IMG/VR virus record: IMGVR_UViG_3300026509_000003
Span: 1-44,176 of that record
Reading direction: 5' to 3' (one strand)
Length of the DNA stretch: 44,176 nucleotides
DNA from: a virus
The notes beneath the pieces were generated by a model. That model did not search any database and had not been told where the DNA came from. It saw nothing but the letters and a program-made list of their open reading frames with translations. This document shows positions 12,542-20,262 of the stretch, one piece after another (the first letter of the stretch is position 1; each line of letters starts with the position of its first letter). The translations under genes and the position numbers were made by a program.

Positions 12542-13351
12542 ATGAAATTTTTTCAATATAAAGAAAACAATAAATTAAAAATAGGAAAAATTATTTTACA
12601 TTTTTTTCTTTTGATGTTTATTGTGGAGGCTTTATCATCAACATTTGGAATAGTTAGGGCTGGTGAAAGAGGGGTTTTATTGACATTTGGAGCTGTGAGT
12701 GGGAAGGTTTTAGGCGAAGGTCTTTATGTTAAAATTCCATTTGTTCAAGAGGTTAAAATTATAGACATCAAAATACAAAAAGAACAAACAGAAGCAGAAG
12801 CCGCGTCGAAAGATTTACAGATAGTAAAATCTGTTATAGCTTTAAATTTTCATGTCAATTCGGATTATGTTTCTAAAATATGGCAAGAAGTAGGAAAAGA
12901 TTATAAAGAAAGAATTATAGACCCTGCTATTCAAGAAGCAGTAAAGGCATCTACGGCTAAATTTACAGCAGAAGAATTAATTACAAAAAGAGAACAAGTT
13001 AGAGAAGATGTTAAATCTTTATTGAAAGAAAAATTATCAAGTAGAGGAATAATCGTAGATGAATTTAATATTATTAATTTTGATTTTTCAAAATCATTCA
13101 ATGATGCGATTGAAGCGAAGGTTGTAGCCGAACAACAGGCTCTTGCCGCTAAAAATAAATTAGAACAGATAAAATTTGAGGCTCAACAAGCGATTGAGGC
13201 TGCACAGGGTAAAGCAAAAGCAATACAAATCGAGGGTGAAGCTTTGCTAAATACGCCACAAATTATAGAATTGAGATGGATTGAAAAATGGAATGGTCAA
13301 GTTCCTACTTATTGGGGACAAGCCACTCCTTTTATAGGAATAGGTCGTTAA
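12542..13351 (+). CDS. SPFH/prohibitin (band 7) family membrane protein
   Basis: A protein of 269 residues. One N-terminal membrane segment (GKIILHFFLLMFIVEAL) is followed by the SPFH domain: VRAGERGVLLTFGAVSGKVL, GLYVKIPFVQEVKIIDIKIQ, and the Glu/Gln-rich helical region (AIEAKVVAEQQALAAKNKL, EAAQGKAKAIQIEGEAL) typical of prohibitins. These proteins form ring scaffolds in membranes and tune proteases such as FtsH or organise lipid patches. A phage copy could protect phage proteins, shape the membrane for lysis, or counter host defence; this is inference. An AAAGGTCA box is 17 nt before the ATG. Confidence 0.88.
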   Translation: MKFFQYKENNKLKIGKIILHFFLLMFIVEALSSTFGIVRAGERGVLLTFGAVSGKVLGEGLYVKIPFVQEVKIIDIKIQKEQTEAEAASKDLQIVKSVIALNFHVNSDYVSKIWQEVGKDYKERIIDPAIQEAVKASTAKFTAEELITKREQVREDVKSLLKEKLSSRGIIVDEFNIINFDFSKSFNDAIEAKVVAEQQALAAKNKLEQIKFEAQQAIEAAQGKAKAIQIEGEALLNTPQIIELRWIEKWNGQVPTYWGQATPFIGIGR

Positions 13352-13362
13352 AAATACGGGCG

Positions 13363-13474
13363 GGGGCGTTCGGGGTTCGGAGGTAGTTCTACTTCTTTCC
13401 ACGAGCGTGGAAAATAAAAAGTCCCGATTTTATAAATTATTTTTCGGGTTTAGGAATTACCGCAACGACGCCCC
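13363..13474 (+). ncRNA. folded G+C-rich intergenic element
   Basis: GGGGCGT (13363-13369) pairs with ACGCCCC (13468-13474) and encloses a small GTAG-TT-CTAC hairpin near 13384, the TTCCACG-AG-CGTGGAA palindrome (13397-13412) and CCCGA/TCGGG (13423-13427 with 13444-13448). It separates the SPFH gene from a zinc-ribbon gene starting 16 nt later. It could be a leader or processed RNA. No U-tract or promoter is evident and no family is recognised. Confidence 0.5.
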
Positions 13475-13489
13475 GGCTCGGTTCAAAAA

Positions 13490-13666
13490 ATGTTAAAAAT
13501 AGAAGAAAAATTAGAAAATGGTAGACAATATTTTTTGATTTATTCCTGTGGTGAATGTGGTTGTGAGGTTTTGGTTCCGGGTGGATTTCCTATTCCAGAA
13601 CTTTATTGTCTTTGCAAAAAACCTATGGAGTTAGCGTCGGAGATATGGCTAAAAAAAGATGAATAA
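13490..13666 (+). CDS. small cysteine-rich (zinc-ribbon) protein, 58 residues
   Basis: Starts MLKIEEKLENGRQYFLIY, followed by CGECGCEV and LYCLCKK, a likely zinc knuckle. Its TAA overlaps the next gene's ATG by 8 bp, so the two are probably coupled. Function unknown. Confidence 0.6.
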   Translation: MLKIEEKLENGRQYFLIYSCGECGCEVLVPGGFPIPELYCLCKKPMELASEIWLKKDE

Positions 13667-14114
13667 ATTAGTTATAAAACAAGAGGATTTAAAAGAATAC
13701 ACTGAACTTATAGAGGAGTGTAAAAATGTGATTTATATCAAATCTTTCAGCCAAGCGATGGACGAGATTGAGAAAAGACACGAAATCGGGCGGTTGATTA
13801 TAACTTCTCCTCTTTATAAGAAATACGGCAAGGGAACAAGTTCCATTTTGGAAAGGGTTGGAAAAGATTTACAAAAAGGAAAAAGCTGGATTTATGAGAG
13901 CATAAAGTTTTATGAAAAATATCCTAACTTAAAAGAATTTATAAGTAGATTTAAACCAGAGAAGCAAGTTATCCGCTGGGCGGATGTAAGAAAAGAACTT
14001 CCATCTCCGAATGGTTGCAAGCATTTAAATACAGAAATAGAAACAATAGAGATAACTCGCACAAGGTGTGTGGATTGTGGTAAGGTCTTAGAAGAACAAA
14101 AAATAAAAATATGA
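13659..14114 (+). CDS. DUF1016-like N-terminal domain with C-terminal zinc ribbon
   Basis: A protein of 151 residues. KRHEIGRLIITSPLYKKYGKG followed by ILERVGKDLQKGKSWIYESI and KFYEKYPNL resembles the helical N-terminal part of DUF1016/YhcG-type proteins (nuclease family). The catalytic PD-(D/E)XK half is absent here. The C-terminus has GCKHLN and RCVDCGK, a zinc site. It may be a DNA-binding remnant or regulator. Confidence 0.5.
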   Translation: MNKLVIKQEDLKEYTELIEECKNVIYIKSFSQAMDEIEKRHEIGRLIITSPLYKKYGKGTSSILERVGKDLQKGKSWIYESIKFYEKYPNLKEFISRFKPEKQVIRWADVRKELPSPNGCKHLNTEIETIEITRTRCVDCGKVLEEQKIKI

Positions 14115-14452
14115 ATTGGGAAAAAGAAATAGAAAATTATATTCCTCCAATGCATCCAAGAATGCTTAAGGAATTAAAATTGTTTATTCTTCGAATTCGT
14201 CGAGACGATATTCAGAGTTTAATTGAGTGGGTAGAAGAGAATAAAAAAGAATTATATGACGAAATAAAGATGATTGATGAAGATATTTTTAAAATAAGAA
14301 AAGAAACAGAGTTCTTTAGAAAGATAGTCAAAGTGAATAGTGATAGCGATATGAAATACGCACTTGCTTATAAAGATATTGTTTATGGGAAAATACAAGA
14401 AATAAATAAATTTATAAGACATCTTAAATCTCAATTAGAAAAATTAAATTAA
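14111..14452 (+). CDS. helical/coiled-coil protein, 113 residues
   Basis: Starts MNWEKEIENYIPPMHPRML with an ATGA overlap to the previous gene. Long charged helices (LIEWVEENKKELYDEIKMI, INKFIRHLKSQLEKLN). Placed just before the NinG-like nuclease. Function unknown. Confidence 0.6.
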   Translation: MNWEKEIENYIPPMHPRMLKELKLFILRIRRDDIQSLIEWVEENKKELYDEIKMIDEDIFKIRKETEFFRKIVKVNSDSDMKYALAYKDIVYGKIQEINKFIRHLKSQLEKLN

Positions 14453-14456
14453 AATT

Positions 14457-14846
14457 ATGAAATCTTTAAAAAAAACAAACGCTTGGAAATGGTTTGCTTT
14501 ATACATAAAAGAAAGAGATAATTGGACTTGCCAAGTTTGCGGAAGAAAAGGCAAAGGACGATTTATGAATGCGGGGCATTTTATACAGGCTTTCGGACAT
14601 AATTCGGTTTTCTTCGACGAACGCAATGTGTGGGCTGAATGTGTGAATTGTAACTTATGGGGCGGGGGAAGACCAGAAGTTTTAAGAGAACTGATTATAA
14701 AAAAATACAGCAAAAAAGCAGAAGAAGAACTTTGGAAAAAAGCTCGGGAAGTAAAACAATTCACGAAAGTGGAATTAGATGAAATTGCAAAGATTTATAA
14801 AAAAAAATACGAGGAACTTTTAAAGCAAAAAGGTCGGGAAAAATAA
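14457..14846 (+). CDS. ninG: NinG/Rap-like recombination nuclease
   Basis: A protein of 129 residues. WKWFALYIKERDNWTCQVCG, then MNAGHFIQAFGHNSVFFDE and ERNVWAECVNCNLWGGG, follow the NinG (Rap) layout: CxxC, GHF with the catalytic-type His, and N-x-C-x2-C-N. Lambda Rap is an HNH-fold nuclease that resolves recombination junctions. It is shorter than NinG (about 200) but keeps the core. The last codons KGRE hold an AAAGGTCG box for the next gene. Confidence 0.75.
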   Translation: MKSLKKTNAWKWFALYIKERDNWTCQVCGRKGKGRFMNAGHFIQAFGHNSVFFDERNVWAECVNCNLWGGGRPEVLRELIIKKYSKKAEEELWKKAREVKQFTKVELDEIAKIYKKKYEELLKQKGREK

Positions 14847-14852
14847 AAAAAT

Positions 14853-15227
14853 ATGGGATTTTTTAATAGGGATGAATTTAAAAAAATAATTCAAAATGAA
14901 AAAGTTGGAGAAATAATTAATGAAAAAATTAAAGAAATTATAAAAGAGCAAATAGAAAAATCTAAAAAGGATTTATTTGAAGAAGAGGTAGAAAAAGAGG
15001 CAAAAGAAATTTTAAGAAGATTTATACAAATATTATATGATAAATATAATAAAAGATTGCAAGATTTAAAATTGGACCAAATAAGTGTTGTTCAAAGAAA
15101 TGAAGCTATTTATAGAATACCAGAATCACCAGAAAAAGTAATTTATTTTAGGAATGGTATTGAAAAAAGTTTTGTTGTTTTTAGTGATTTATTAGAAGAG
15201 CTTAAAGAAAAATTTTTAGCTAACTAA
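14853..15227 (+). CDS. charged helical protein, 124 residues
   Basis: Starts MGFFNRDEFKKIIQNEKVG and is dominated by Lys/Glu helices up to residue 70, then a short beta segment (VIYFRNGIEKSFVVFSDL). It has an AAAGGTCG box 16 nt before the ATG. No family recognised. Confidence 0.6.
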   Translation: MGFFNRDEFKKIIQNEKVGEIINEKIKEIIKEQIEKSKKDLFEEEVEKEAKEILRRFIQILYDKYNKRLQDLKLDQISVVQRNEAIYRIPESPEKVIYFRNGIEKSFVVFSDLLEELKEKFLAN

Positions 15228-15274
15228 GGATTTTTAATTTTAAAACAAAAAGGTCGGGAAAGTAAATTAAAACT

Positions 15275-15640
15275 ATGGAAAAAGGTGATAAAAACATAAT
15301 AGAATATATGGAAATAATTCTGACGATAAGAATGTTTGATTTCTTAAATAAAGAGGTTGAAATTTCATTAAGAAATGGTAGTATTTTTGTTTCTCGAACA
15401 GAAAACTTGCGGGCTATTCTAAGAGAATTAAAAAAGAAATATAATTTTGATTTTTCTTATGAAAATCGCTTAACTGATGTTATATTCATATTTATTTTAC
15501 CTAATAAAAAAGTAAATAATTTTAAAAAAGATTTTAAAAAAATGCTTAAATTATTAGAAAAAAAAATTATACATAATAATGTTGTTTTTCAGGAAGCTAT
15601 AAAAGTTAAAATTCCATTGTTAAAACAAAAAGGTCGTTAG
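15275..15640 (+). CDS. hypothetical protein, 121 residues
   Basis: Starts MEKGDKNIIEYMEIILTIRM, alternating strands and lysine-rich helices, ending KQKGR, which is itself an AAAGGTCG box. No motif recognised. Confidence 0.6.
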   Translation: MEKGDKNIIEYMEIILTIRMFDFLNKEVEISLRNGSIFVSRTENLRAILRELKKKYNFDFSYENRLTDVIFIFILPNKKVNNFKKDFKKMLKLLEKKIIHNNVVFQEAIKVKIPLLKQKGR

Positions 15641-15670
15641 AACTTAATCAAGACTAAAGAGAATAAAATT

Positions 15671-15892
15671 ATGAAAAAAGAAAAATATTATTATTTAACC
15701 TTTGATATTGGTTGTTTAGAGTGCGGAGAGGCAAGTTCTGTAATTGGAATTTTTAAAACAAAAAAAGAAGCGGAAAAAGCTATTAAAAAATATATTACTA
15801 ATGAACCAAATGAATTTGGAACTGTTTGGGGGAGAAAAGAGTGGAAAGGGGAACACGAATGTAAAATTTTTAAAATTAAATTTAAATTATAG
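15671..15892 (+). CDS. hypothetical protein with CxxC motif, 73 residues
   Basis: Starts MKKEKYYYLTFDIGCLECGE. SVIGIFKTKKEAEKAIKKYI resembles small ferredoxin-like folds. A third cysteine (HECKIF) near the end could complete a metal site. Function unknown. Confidence 0.6.
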   Translation: MKKEKYYYLTFDIGCLECGEASSVIGIFKTKKEAEKAIKKYITNEPNEFGTVWGRKEWKGEHECKIFKIKFKL

Positions 15893-15921
15893 TAAAAGGT
15901 CGGGGAAAATAAAATAATAAA

Positions 15922-16473
15922 ATGGAATATCAAATTAAAAAAGTTTATACAGGAGAAGTAATTGTTGAAGGTGAGGCGGATACTTTTCAAGAATTTATTG
16001 AAAAAAATAAAGATAAATTATATCGGGCTAATTTGATTAAAGTTGATTTGAGTAATTTAGATTTGTCCGGAGCAAATTTAGCAGAGGCAAATCTATTAGG
16101 AGCAAATCTTTCTGATACAAATTTGTCCGGAGCAAATTTAGCAGAGGCAACATTAGTAGATGCAGATTTATCTGGGGCAAATTTAATAGGGGCTAATCTA
16201 TCTGGAGCGAATTTGCACGGTGCAAAATTATCATCAGCTAAAATATTGTTAAGTCAAAGGGATATGTTATTAGAAACATTAGATGTAGGATTGATAAATG
16301 CAAGTGAAGATTTTATGAAAAATTTAGATATAAGATTAAATATGATGAAAGTCATTGTTTCAAGGTTAAGGCTTTATATTAAACAAGATATTACAGAAAG
16401 TGAAATAGAGGATATTTATAAATATTTAGAAAAATTAGATAACATATTAGACGAAATTCAAAGGTCGTTTTGA
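15922..16473 (+). CDS. pentapeptide-repeat protein
   Basis: A protein of 183 residues. From about residue 40 to 105 there are consecutive A(N/D)LxG-type pentapeptides (LSGANLAEANLLGANLSDTN), forming a right-handed beta-helix. The C-terminus (120-183) is helical. Some proteins of this fold mimic DNA and inhibit gyrase, which would suit an early phage gene, but most have no known target. The upstream box is 19 nt from ATG. Confidence 0.85.
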   Translation: MEYQIKKVYTGEVIVEGEADTFQEFIEKNKDKLYRANLIKVDLSNLDLSGANLAEANLLGANLSDTNLSGANLAEATLVDADLSGANLIGANLSGANLHGAKLSSAKILLSQRDMLLETLDVGLINASEDFMKNLDIRLNMMKVIVSRLRLYIKQDITESEIEDIYKYLEKLDNILDEIQRSF

Positions 16474-16493
16474 ATTAAAAAAACTATTAAGAA

Positions 16494-16712
16494 ATGATAA
16501 TTGATAATACTGTTCATATTTATGGCGAAAAATGGAATTTTATAATTGGTTTTGTTCCGGTTTATTGGGAAAAAAATACTTTCGAATTTCATCTGGGGTT
16601 TTTCAAAATTATAAAACCACCAGAAATAGGAATGTCCATTACAACAGCACGTTATAAAGGTTTTTGGATAAGAATTCCATTCAGGGGATTTGGTATTTCT
16701 ATACATTTTTGA
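16494..16712 (+). CDS. hypothetical protein, 72 residues
   Basis: Starts MIIDNTVHIYGEKWNFIIGF. Rich in aromatic residues and beta-like (GFVPVYWEKNTFEFHLGFF, KGFWIRIPFRGFGISIHF). The box lies in the last codons of the previous gene. No family recognised. Confidence 0.55.
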   Translation: MIIDNTVHIYGEKWNFIIGFVPVYWEKNTFEFHLGFFKIIKPPEIGMSITTARYKGFWIRIPFRGFGISIHF

Positions 16713-16743
16713 ATAAAAGGTCGGAATTAAAAATTAAATAAAT

Positions 16744-16956
16744 ATGGAAGAATTTAAAAATAAAATAAAAAATATAGTAGCTTTTTGTATTTTAATGCAA
16801 AATGATGGCGGTATTCTTGAAAAACACCCTGATTATATTATTGAAAAATTTAAAAGATATTGTCTTTCTGAACATCCTCACGAATACGAGTGGGGATTAG
16901 ATATACACAATAGAGGAATTTTAGATTCTTGGATAAAAAAATGGCTTAAAGAATAA
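16744..16956 (+). CDS. hypothetical protein, 70 residues
   Basis: Starts MEEFKNKIKNIVAFCILMQN; ends DSWIKKWLKE. Compact helical protein with a CLSEHPHEYEWG loop that could bind metal. The box is 20 nt before ATG. Function unknown. Confidence 0.55.
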   Translation: MEEFKNKIKNIVAFCILMQNDGGILEKHPDYIIEKFKRYCLSEHPHEYEWGLDIHNRGILDSWIKKWLKE

Positions 16957-16987
16957 AGGTCGACTTTAATTAAAATAGTTAAAAATT

Positions 16988-17137
16988 ATGAAAGAATTCT
17001 GGAAAAAATTTAATATAAAAATATCAGAAAAAGACTTCACCGTGCTCGGTTTATTTTGGGCTATGATATGGAGGTTTTATGCGATTTTGTTCGTAGTATA
17101 TATTGTTTTAAGATTTTTAGAAGCAATATTTAGCTAA
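16988..17137 (+). CDS. small membrane protein, 49 residues
   Basis: Starts MKEFWKKFNIKISEKDF; the rest is one long hydrophobic segment (VLGLFWAMIWRFYAILFVVY) and a short tail ending EAIFS. The box at 16955 is 25 nt before ATG. The next gene starts one base after the stop. Confidence 0.55.
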   Translation: MKEFWKKFNIKISEKDFTVLGLFWAMIWRFYAILFVVYIVLRFLEAIFS

Positions 17138-17138
17138 G

Positions 17139-17300
17139 ATGATTAAATTATATTCAATTAAAGAGTACGCTAAAAAGAAAAGAATAACACGGCAAGCAGT
17201 ATTAAAAAGAATAAAACAAAATAAATTAAAAGCAATAAAAATTGGTGAATTTTGGGTTGTAATAGAAGATTCCACGGAGTGGAAACAACTGGGTGTTTAG
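17139..17300 (+). CDS. excisionase/MerR-like DNA-binding protein, 53 residues
   Basis: Starts MIKLYSIKEYAKKKRITRQA and continues VLKRIKQNKLKAIKIGEFWVV, the winged-helix layout of small excisionase-type HTH proteins (YxIxEyA ... R.av..rI..gkl.a.kvg..w.I). It could act as a transcription regulator. A TTCCAC/GTGGAA palindrome encodes DSTEW near the end, and a terminator follows. Confidence 0.75.
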   Translation: MIKLYSIKEYAKKKRITRQAVLKRIKQNKLKAIKIGEFWVVIEDSTEWKQLGV

Positions 17301-17330
17301 ACTTGCTTAATCTTGCTTAATCTTGTTGGA

Positions 17331-17357
17331 AATCCCCCTTTGTGGGGGATTTTTTTG
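17331..17357 (+). terminator. intrinsic terminator
   Basis: ATCCCCC (17332-17338) pairs with GGGGGAT (17344-17350), followed by TTTTTTG. It is preceded by a short tandem repeat of CTTGCTTAAT (17303-17324). Confidence 0.85.
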
Positions 17358-17402
17358 TTTATTTTTTTATAAAGAGTGAAAGGTCGTTAATTTAAAATTA
17401 AA

Positions 17403-17594
17403 ATGAAAAAAATAGATAAACTTGTAATAAAAAGAATGAATGAAATAGAGCAGGAAGCAATTAACAGGTTTTTAGAAAAATCAGATATAGATTTAACTGA
17501 ATGGATGACTGAAAAGGAATTAGCAGAATATAAAGAACTTTTTTTGGTCTATTGGGGGGAAGATGCTTTTAAAACAAGATTTGGAGAAAATTAA
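17403..17594 (+). CDS. hypothetical protein, 63 residues
   Basis: Starts MKKIDKLVIKRMNEIEQEAI; acidic helical body (TEWMTEKELAEYKELFLVYW). Box exactly 16 nt before ATG. Function unknown. Confidence 0.55.
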   Translation: MKKIDKLVIKRMNEIEQEAINRFLEKSDIDLTEWMTEKELAEYKELFLVYWGEDAFKTRFGEN

Positions 17595-17621
17595 AGGTCG
17601 TTAAATTAAATTAAAACTATA

Positions 17622-17954
17622 ATGAAAAAAATAATTTTATACAGACACGGAGACTTGGGGATAGTTCCAATAGATGAATTACCTCAAAATTTAGTCGAGG
17701 TTGGAGGAGATGAATATGTGTTAGCCCGTGGGGAAACTACTGGTCATCGGCACATAATCGTTAAAGAGAGACCAGAAACCGAAATTAAAATATATCAAGA
17801 CAGCGAAGGTCGTCATTATTTAAAAATAGAAAAAGGAAATGCAGTTATTACGCACGAAGAGCACCAACCAATAGTTCTTCAACCCGGAATTTATATTCAA
17901 GACATCCAAAGAGAGTTCGACGAATTAGAAGAATTAAGAAAGGTAATTGATTAA
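17622..17954 (+). CDS. cupin-like small protein, 110 residues
   Basis: Starts MKKIILYRHGDLGIVPIDEL. ARGETTGHRHIIVKE and ITHEEHQPIVLQPGIYIQ place histidines in strands as in small cupin barrels, and the C-terminus (QREFDELEELRKVID) is a helix. The R-H-G-D-L start is shared with small proteins I have seen in other phages, without known function. It ends 6 bp before the DUF6745-like gene, so the two may work together. Confidence 0.6.
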   Translation: MKKIILYRHGDLGIVPIDELPQNLVEVGGDEYVLARGETTGHRHIIVKERPETEIKIYQDSEGRHYLKIEKGNAVITHEEHQPIVLQPGIYIQDIQREFDELEELRKVID

Positions 17955-17960
17955 AAAAAT

Positions 17961-19007
17961 ATGAATACAAAACAACAAAGAATTAAATTTTTGAGAAAAC
18001 AATTTCAAATGCTTGGTAAAAATAGGGAGAATTTAGGGTTTGCTGTAAATGAATTGAACGGTGTTTTGTCTAAAAGACGACGGGTGGTAATCATCAAAAA
18101 ATGGTCTGAATTGGGGTATGAATTGAGGTCTGGATTGTGGTCTGAATTGTGTTCTGAATTGTGGTCTGAATTAGGGTCTGAATTGGGGTCTGAATTAAGG
18201 TCTGAATTCTGGTCTAAATTGTGGTCTGAATTAAGGTCTGAATTAAGGTCTGAATTAAGGTCTGAATTGTGGTCTGAATTAAGGTCTGAATTAAGGTCTG
18301 AATTGTGGTCTGAATTAAGGTCTGAATTGGGGTTTGGACTGGGGTCTGAAGCTTGGGAGTATTACGAAAATAATTGGGTTTTATTCATTAACGAATTTTA
18401 TCCAAATTTAAAAGTTTTGCAAAAAAATAAAAATAAAATAGAAGCAATTAGAAAAATTGTGGAAGCGGGCAATGCTTATATTTGGATATCAAAGACAAAA
18501 CTTTATATTTTGCCTTTCCCAGAAGTTCATTTGAGTGAAAGCAAACAATTGCACAATCTTAATGGTTACGCTCTAAAATGGCTCGATAAGGAAACTTACT
18601 GGATAAGCGGGGTAAAATTTAATAAAGATTTGTGGGAAAGAGTTGTTAATAAACAACTTTCAGCTATCGATATTTTAAAAATAAAAAATCAAGAGCAAAA
18701 AATAGTTGCCTTGAAATTGTATGGTTGGGATAAGATTTTAGCGGAACTAAAACCGAAAATCCTTGATAGAAAAGGATTGCTAATAAACGGCGAGATTTTA
18801 GAGCATCAAGTATTAGAGGTTAGACAAGACGGCTGGACGGGTAGATTTTTGAAGTATATTTGTCCATCGACTAAAAAAGAAGGATTGCTCCGAGTAGACC
18901 ATCGAACAGACGAAACTAAAACAGTAGAAGGAGCGAGGGCTTGGGGATTTAAACCAATGTTGACTTTTTTAAAAGCAGATAGTTTAGAATTTAAAAAGGA
19001 AACATAA
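17961..19007 (+). CDS. DUF6745-like protein with tetrapeptide-repeat insert
   Basis: A protein of 348 residues. Residues 48-131 are 21 tetrapeptides of the form (W/R/G)SEL, encoded by 12-bp DNA repeats. Residues 190-340 resemble DUF6745: LHNLNGYALKWLDKETYWISG, LKIKNQEQKIVALKLYGWDKIL, LLRVDHRTDETKTVEGARAW. The function of that domain is unknown. The repeats would form an amphipathic helix or solenoid, with Leu and Trp on one side and Ser/Glu/Arg on others. Length probably varies between strains through repeat slippage. Confidence 0.6.
   Translation: MNTKQQRIKFLRKQFQMLGKNRENLGFAVNELNGVLSKRRRVVIIKKWSELGYELRSGLWSELCSELWSELGSELGSELRSEFWSKLWSELRSELRSELRSELWSELRSELRSELWSELRSELGFGLGSEAWEYYENNWVLFINEFYPNLKVLQKNKNKIEAIRKIVEAGNAYIWISKTKLYILPFPEVHLSESKQLHNLNGYALKWLDKETYWISGVKFNKDLWERVVNKQLSAIDILKIKNQEQKIVALKLYGWDKILAELKPKILDRKGLLINGEILEHQVLEVRQDGWTGRFLKYICPSTKKEGLLRVDHRTDETKTVEGARAWGFKPMLTFLKADSLEFKKET
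18103..18354 (+). repeat. 12-bp minisatellite coding (W/R/G)SEL
   Basis: About 21 units of TCTGAATTGTGG or close variants, in frame. Most changes are at the third codon base of Leu and the first base of TGG/AGG/GGG, which switch Trp, Arg and Gly while Ser-Glu-Leu is kept. Confidence 0.85.
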
Positions 19008-19042
19008 AAAAATAAAACAATGAAATCCTTATAAATAAAAAT

Positions 19043-19210
19043 ATGTTGGAAAAGTTATTTATAGGTCTTTTCATAGTAGGAATTGCAAACGCTCTTTATA
19101 AGATAGCATTGCTAATTGAATGGAATTTAACACATCCGCAAGATTGGGGCTTGTTTTTCGGACTTGTAATAACTTGCCTAATCTTGTGGTGGGATTTAAA
19201 CAGGAAATAA
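19043..19210 (+). CDS. small membrane protein, 55 residues
   Basis: Starts MLEKLFIGLFIVGIANALYK and has two hydrophobic segments, the second GLFFGLVITCLILWW, ending NRK. No box; A-rich leader. Function unknown. Confidence 0.55.
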   Translation: MLEKLFIGLFIVGIANALYKIALLIEWNLTHPQDWGLFFGLVITCLILWWDLNRK

Positions 19211-19262
19211 AAAAATGAAAAATTTTATAGATATAAAGGTCGGTTAAAAAAAATAAAAAAAA

Positions 19263-19372
19263 ATGGAAGAAAATTTAAAAAAACAAGCATTATCAATATA
19301 ATTGAATTTTTAGCGTTGTTGTTGTTTTTTATAGAAGTATGGCTTTTTGCGTGGTTTATTTACTTAAAATAA
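19263..19372 (+). pseudogene. frameshifted tiny membrane protein
   Basis: A proper ATG follows an AAAGGTCG box by 20 nt, but the frame (MEENLKKQALSI) stops after 12 codons. Shifting by one base in the run of seven A's at about 19277-19283 gives MEENLKKTSIINIIEFLALL and a 36-residue membrane protein ending FIYLK at 19372. This may be a homopolymer sequencing error, a real mutation, or a programmed -1 shift on A-AAA-AAA. Confidence 0.4.
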
Positions 19373-19377
19373 AAAAA

Positions 19378-19497
19378 ATGCAAGATAATAACATAATTGA
19401 AAAAATAAAAGACGGGGCGGTTGTAGTTTTGGCGGTATTGGTAAGTCTTATAATCTATATTATAGAAAAAATAAAAGGTCGTCAAAATAAAAAATAA
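19378..19497 (+). CDS. tiny membrane protein, 39 residues
   Basis: Starts MQDNNIIEKIKDGAVVVLAV, one membrane segment (VVVLAVLVSLIIYII), basic tail EKIKGRQNKK. The KGR codons form the AAAGGTCG box for the next gene. Confidence 0.5.
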   Translation: MQDNNIIEKIKDGAVVVLAVLVSLIIYIIEKIKGRQNKK

Positions 19498-19501
19498 AAA
19501 A

Positions 19502-19657
19502 ATGGAAAAAAAATATTATGATGACAATCAATGCGTGTATTGTGGGAGATATGAGAATGAAAATGCGTCAGATGAGTGGGGGTGGTTTGAATTAGACGAT
19601 GAAGGCGACAAAGTATGTCCGAGATGTTTTTCGAGACTTAAACGATTAGAAGATTAA
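19502..19657 (+). CDS. zinc-ribbon protein, 51 residues
   Basis: Starts MEKKYYDDNQCVYCGRYENE; CVYC and CPRC form a zinc site separated by an acidic loop. Last gene of the early block; terminator 44 bp downstream. Function unknown. Confidence 0.6.
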   Translation: MEKKYYDDNQCVYCGRYENENASDEWGWFELDDEGDKVCPRCFSRLKRLED

Positions 19658-19700
19658 AATAAAAAAAAACAAAAAAGCGGTGAGTTAGAAAAACGAAGCG

Positions 19701-19736
19701 AAGCGGAGGGCTATAAGTGGCATCCTCCGCTTTTTA
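19701..19736 (+). terminator. terminator ending the early block
   Basis: AAGCGGAGG (19701-19709) pairs with CCTCCGCTT (19724-19732), followed by TTTATT. Confidence 0.88.
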
Positions 19737-19987
19737 TTCTAAAATTTGTTTTTAAATTCGCTTTTTCTCCTGACTTTTGCTCCTGAAATATAAGAACGCG
19801 GGGCTTTTGGCTCCTGGCTTTTACTCCTAAAACTCTAAAATTTAGGGCTTTTAGGTTTTAGTTTAAAAAAACTCTTATAAAACAAGGCTTAAAAGGCAAT
19901 CTGCAAGTGTCGCAAAATATGCATTTTACGACAGATACGGGGAGGGATACCTTTGGGGTTTGAGGAAAAACGGAGACAGATACCCCT

Positions 19988-20231
19988 CAGAAAATATACA
20001 AGACATTTCTCGGTCTATAAACCAAAATTTTACTTTAAACCTTAAATCTCAGAAAATATATAGGATATTTTTTAACTTCTAAATTAAAACTTTGAACCCT
20101 AGAAAATATATAGAACTTTTAACAACTACTCTAATCTTTTTTTTCCAGAAAATATGCAAGACATTTCTCAGTCCTTAATTCTTTGTTTAATCTCTTTATT
20201 CAGAAAATATTTGTCTATTTTCCCCTATCCC
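19988..20231 (+). repeat. five direct repeats upstream of the late promoter
   Basis: Core AGAAAATAT(A) recurs at 19988, 20050, 20100, 20146 and 20211. The longest copies read CAGAAAATATACAAGACATT and CAGAAAATATGCAAGACATT. Spacing is 46-65 bp. They fill most of the 640-bp gene-free stretch 19658-20298 and end 32 bp before the -35 element, a plausible array for a late activator or for DNA looping. Confidence 0.65.
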
Positions 20232-20262
20232 GAATTCTTGGCTTTTTTTCTTGACTTTTTCC

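Noticed and set aside
18103-18354. CRISPR array
   Set aside because: Units are 12 bp, in frame and without unique spacers; this is a coding minisatellite. No other repeat in the window has spacer architecture.
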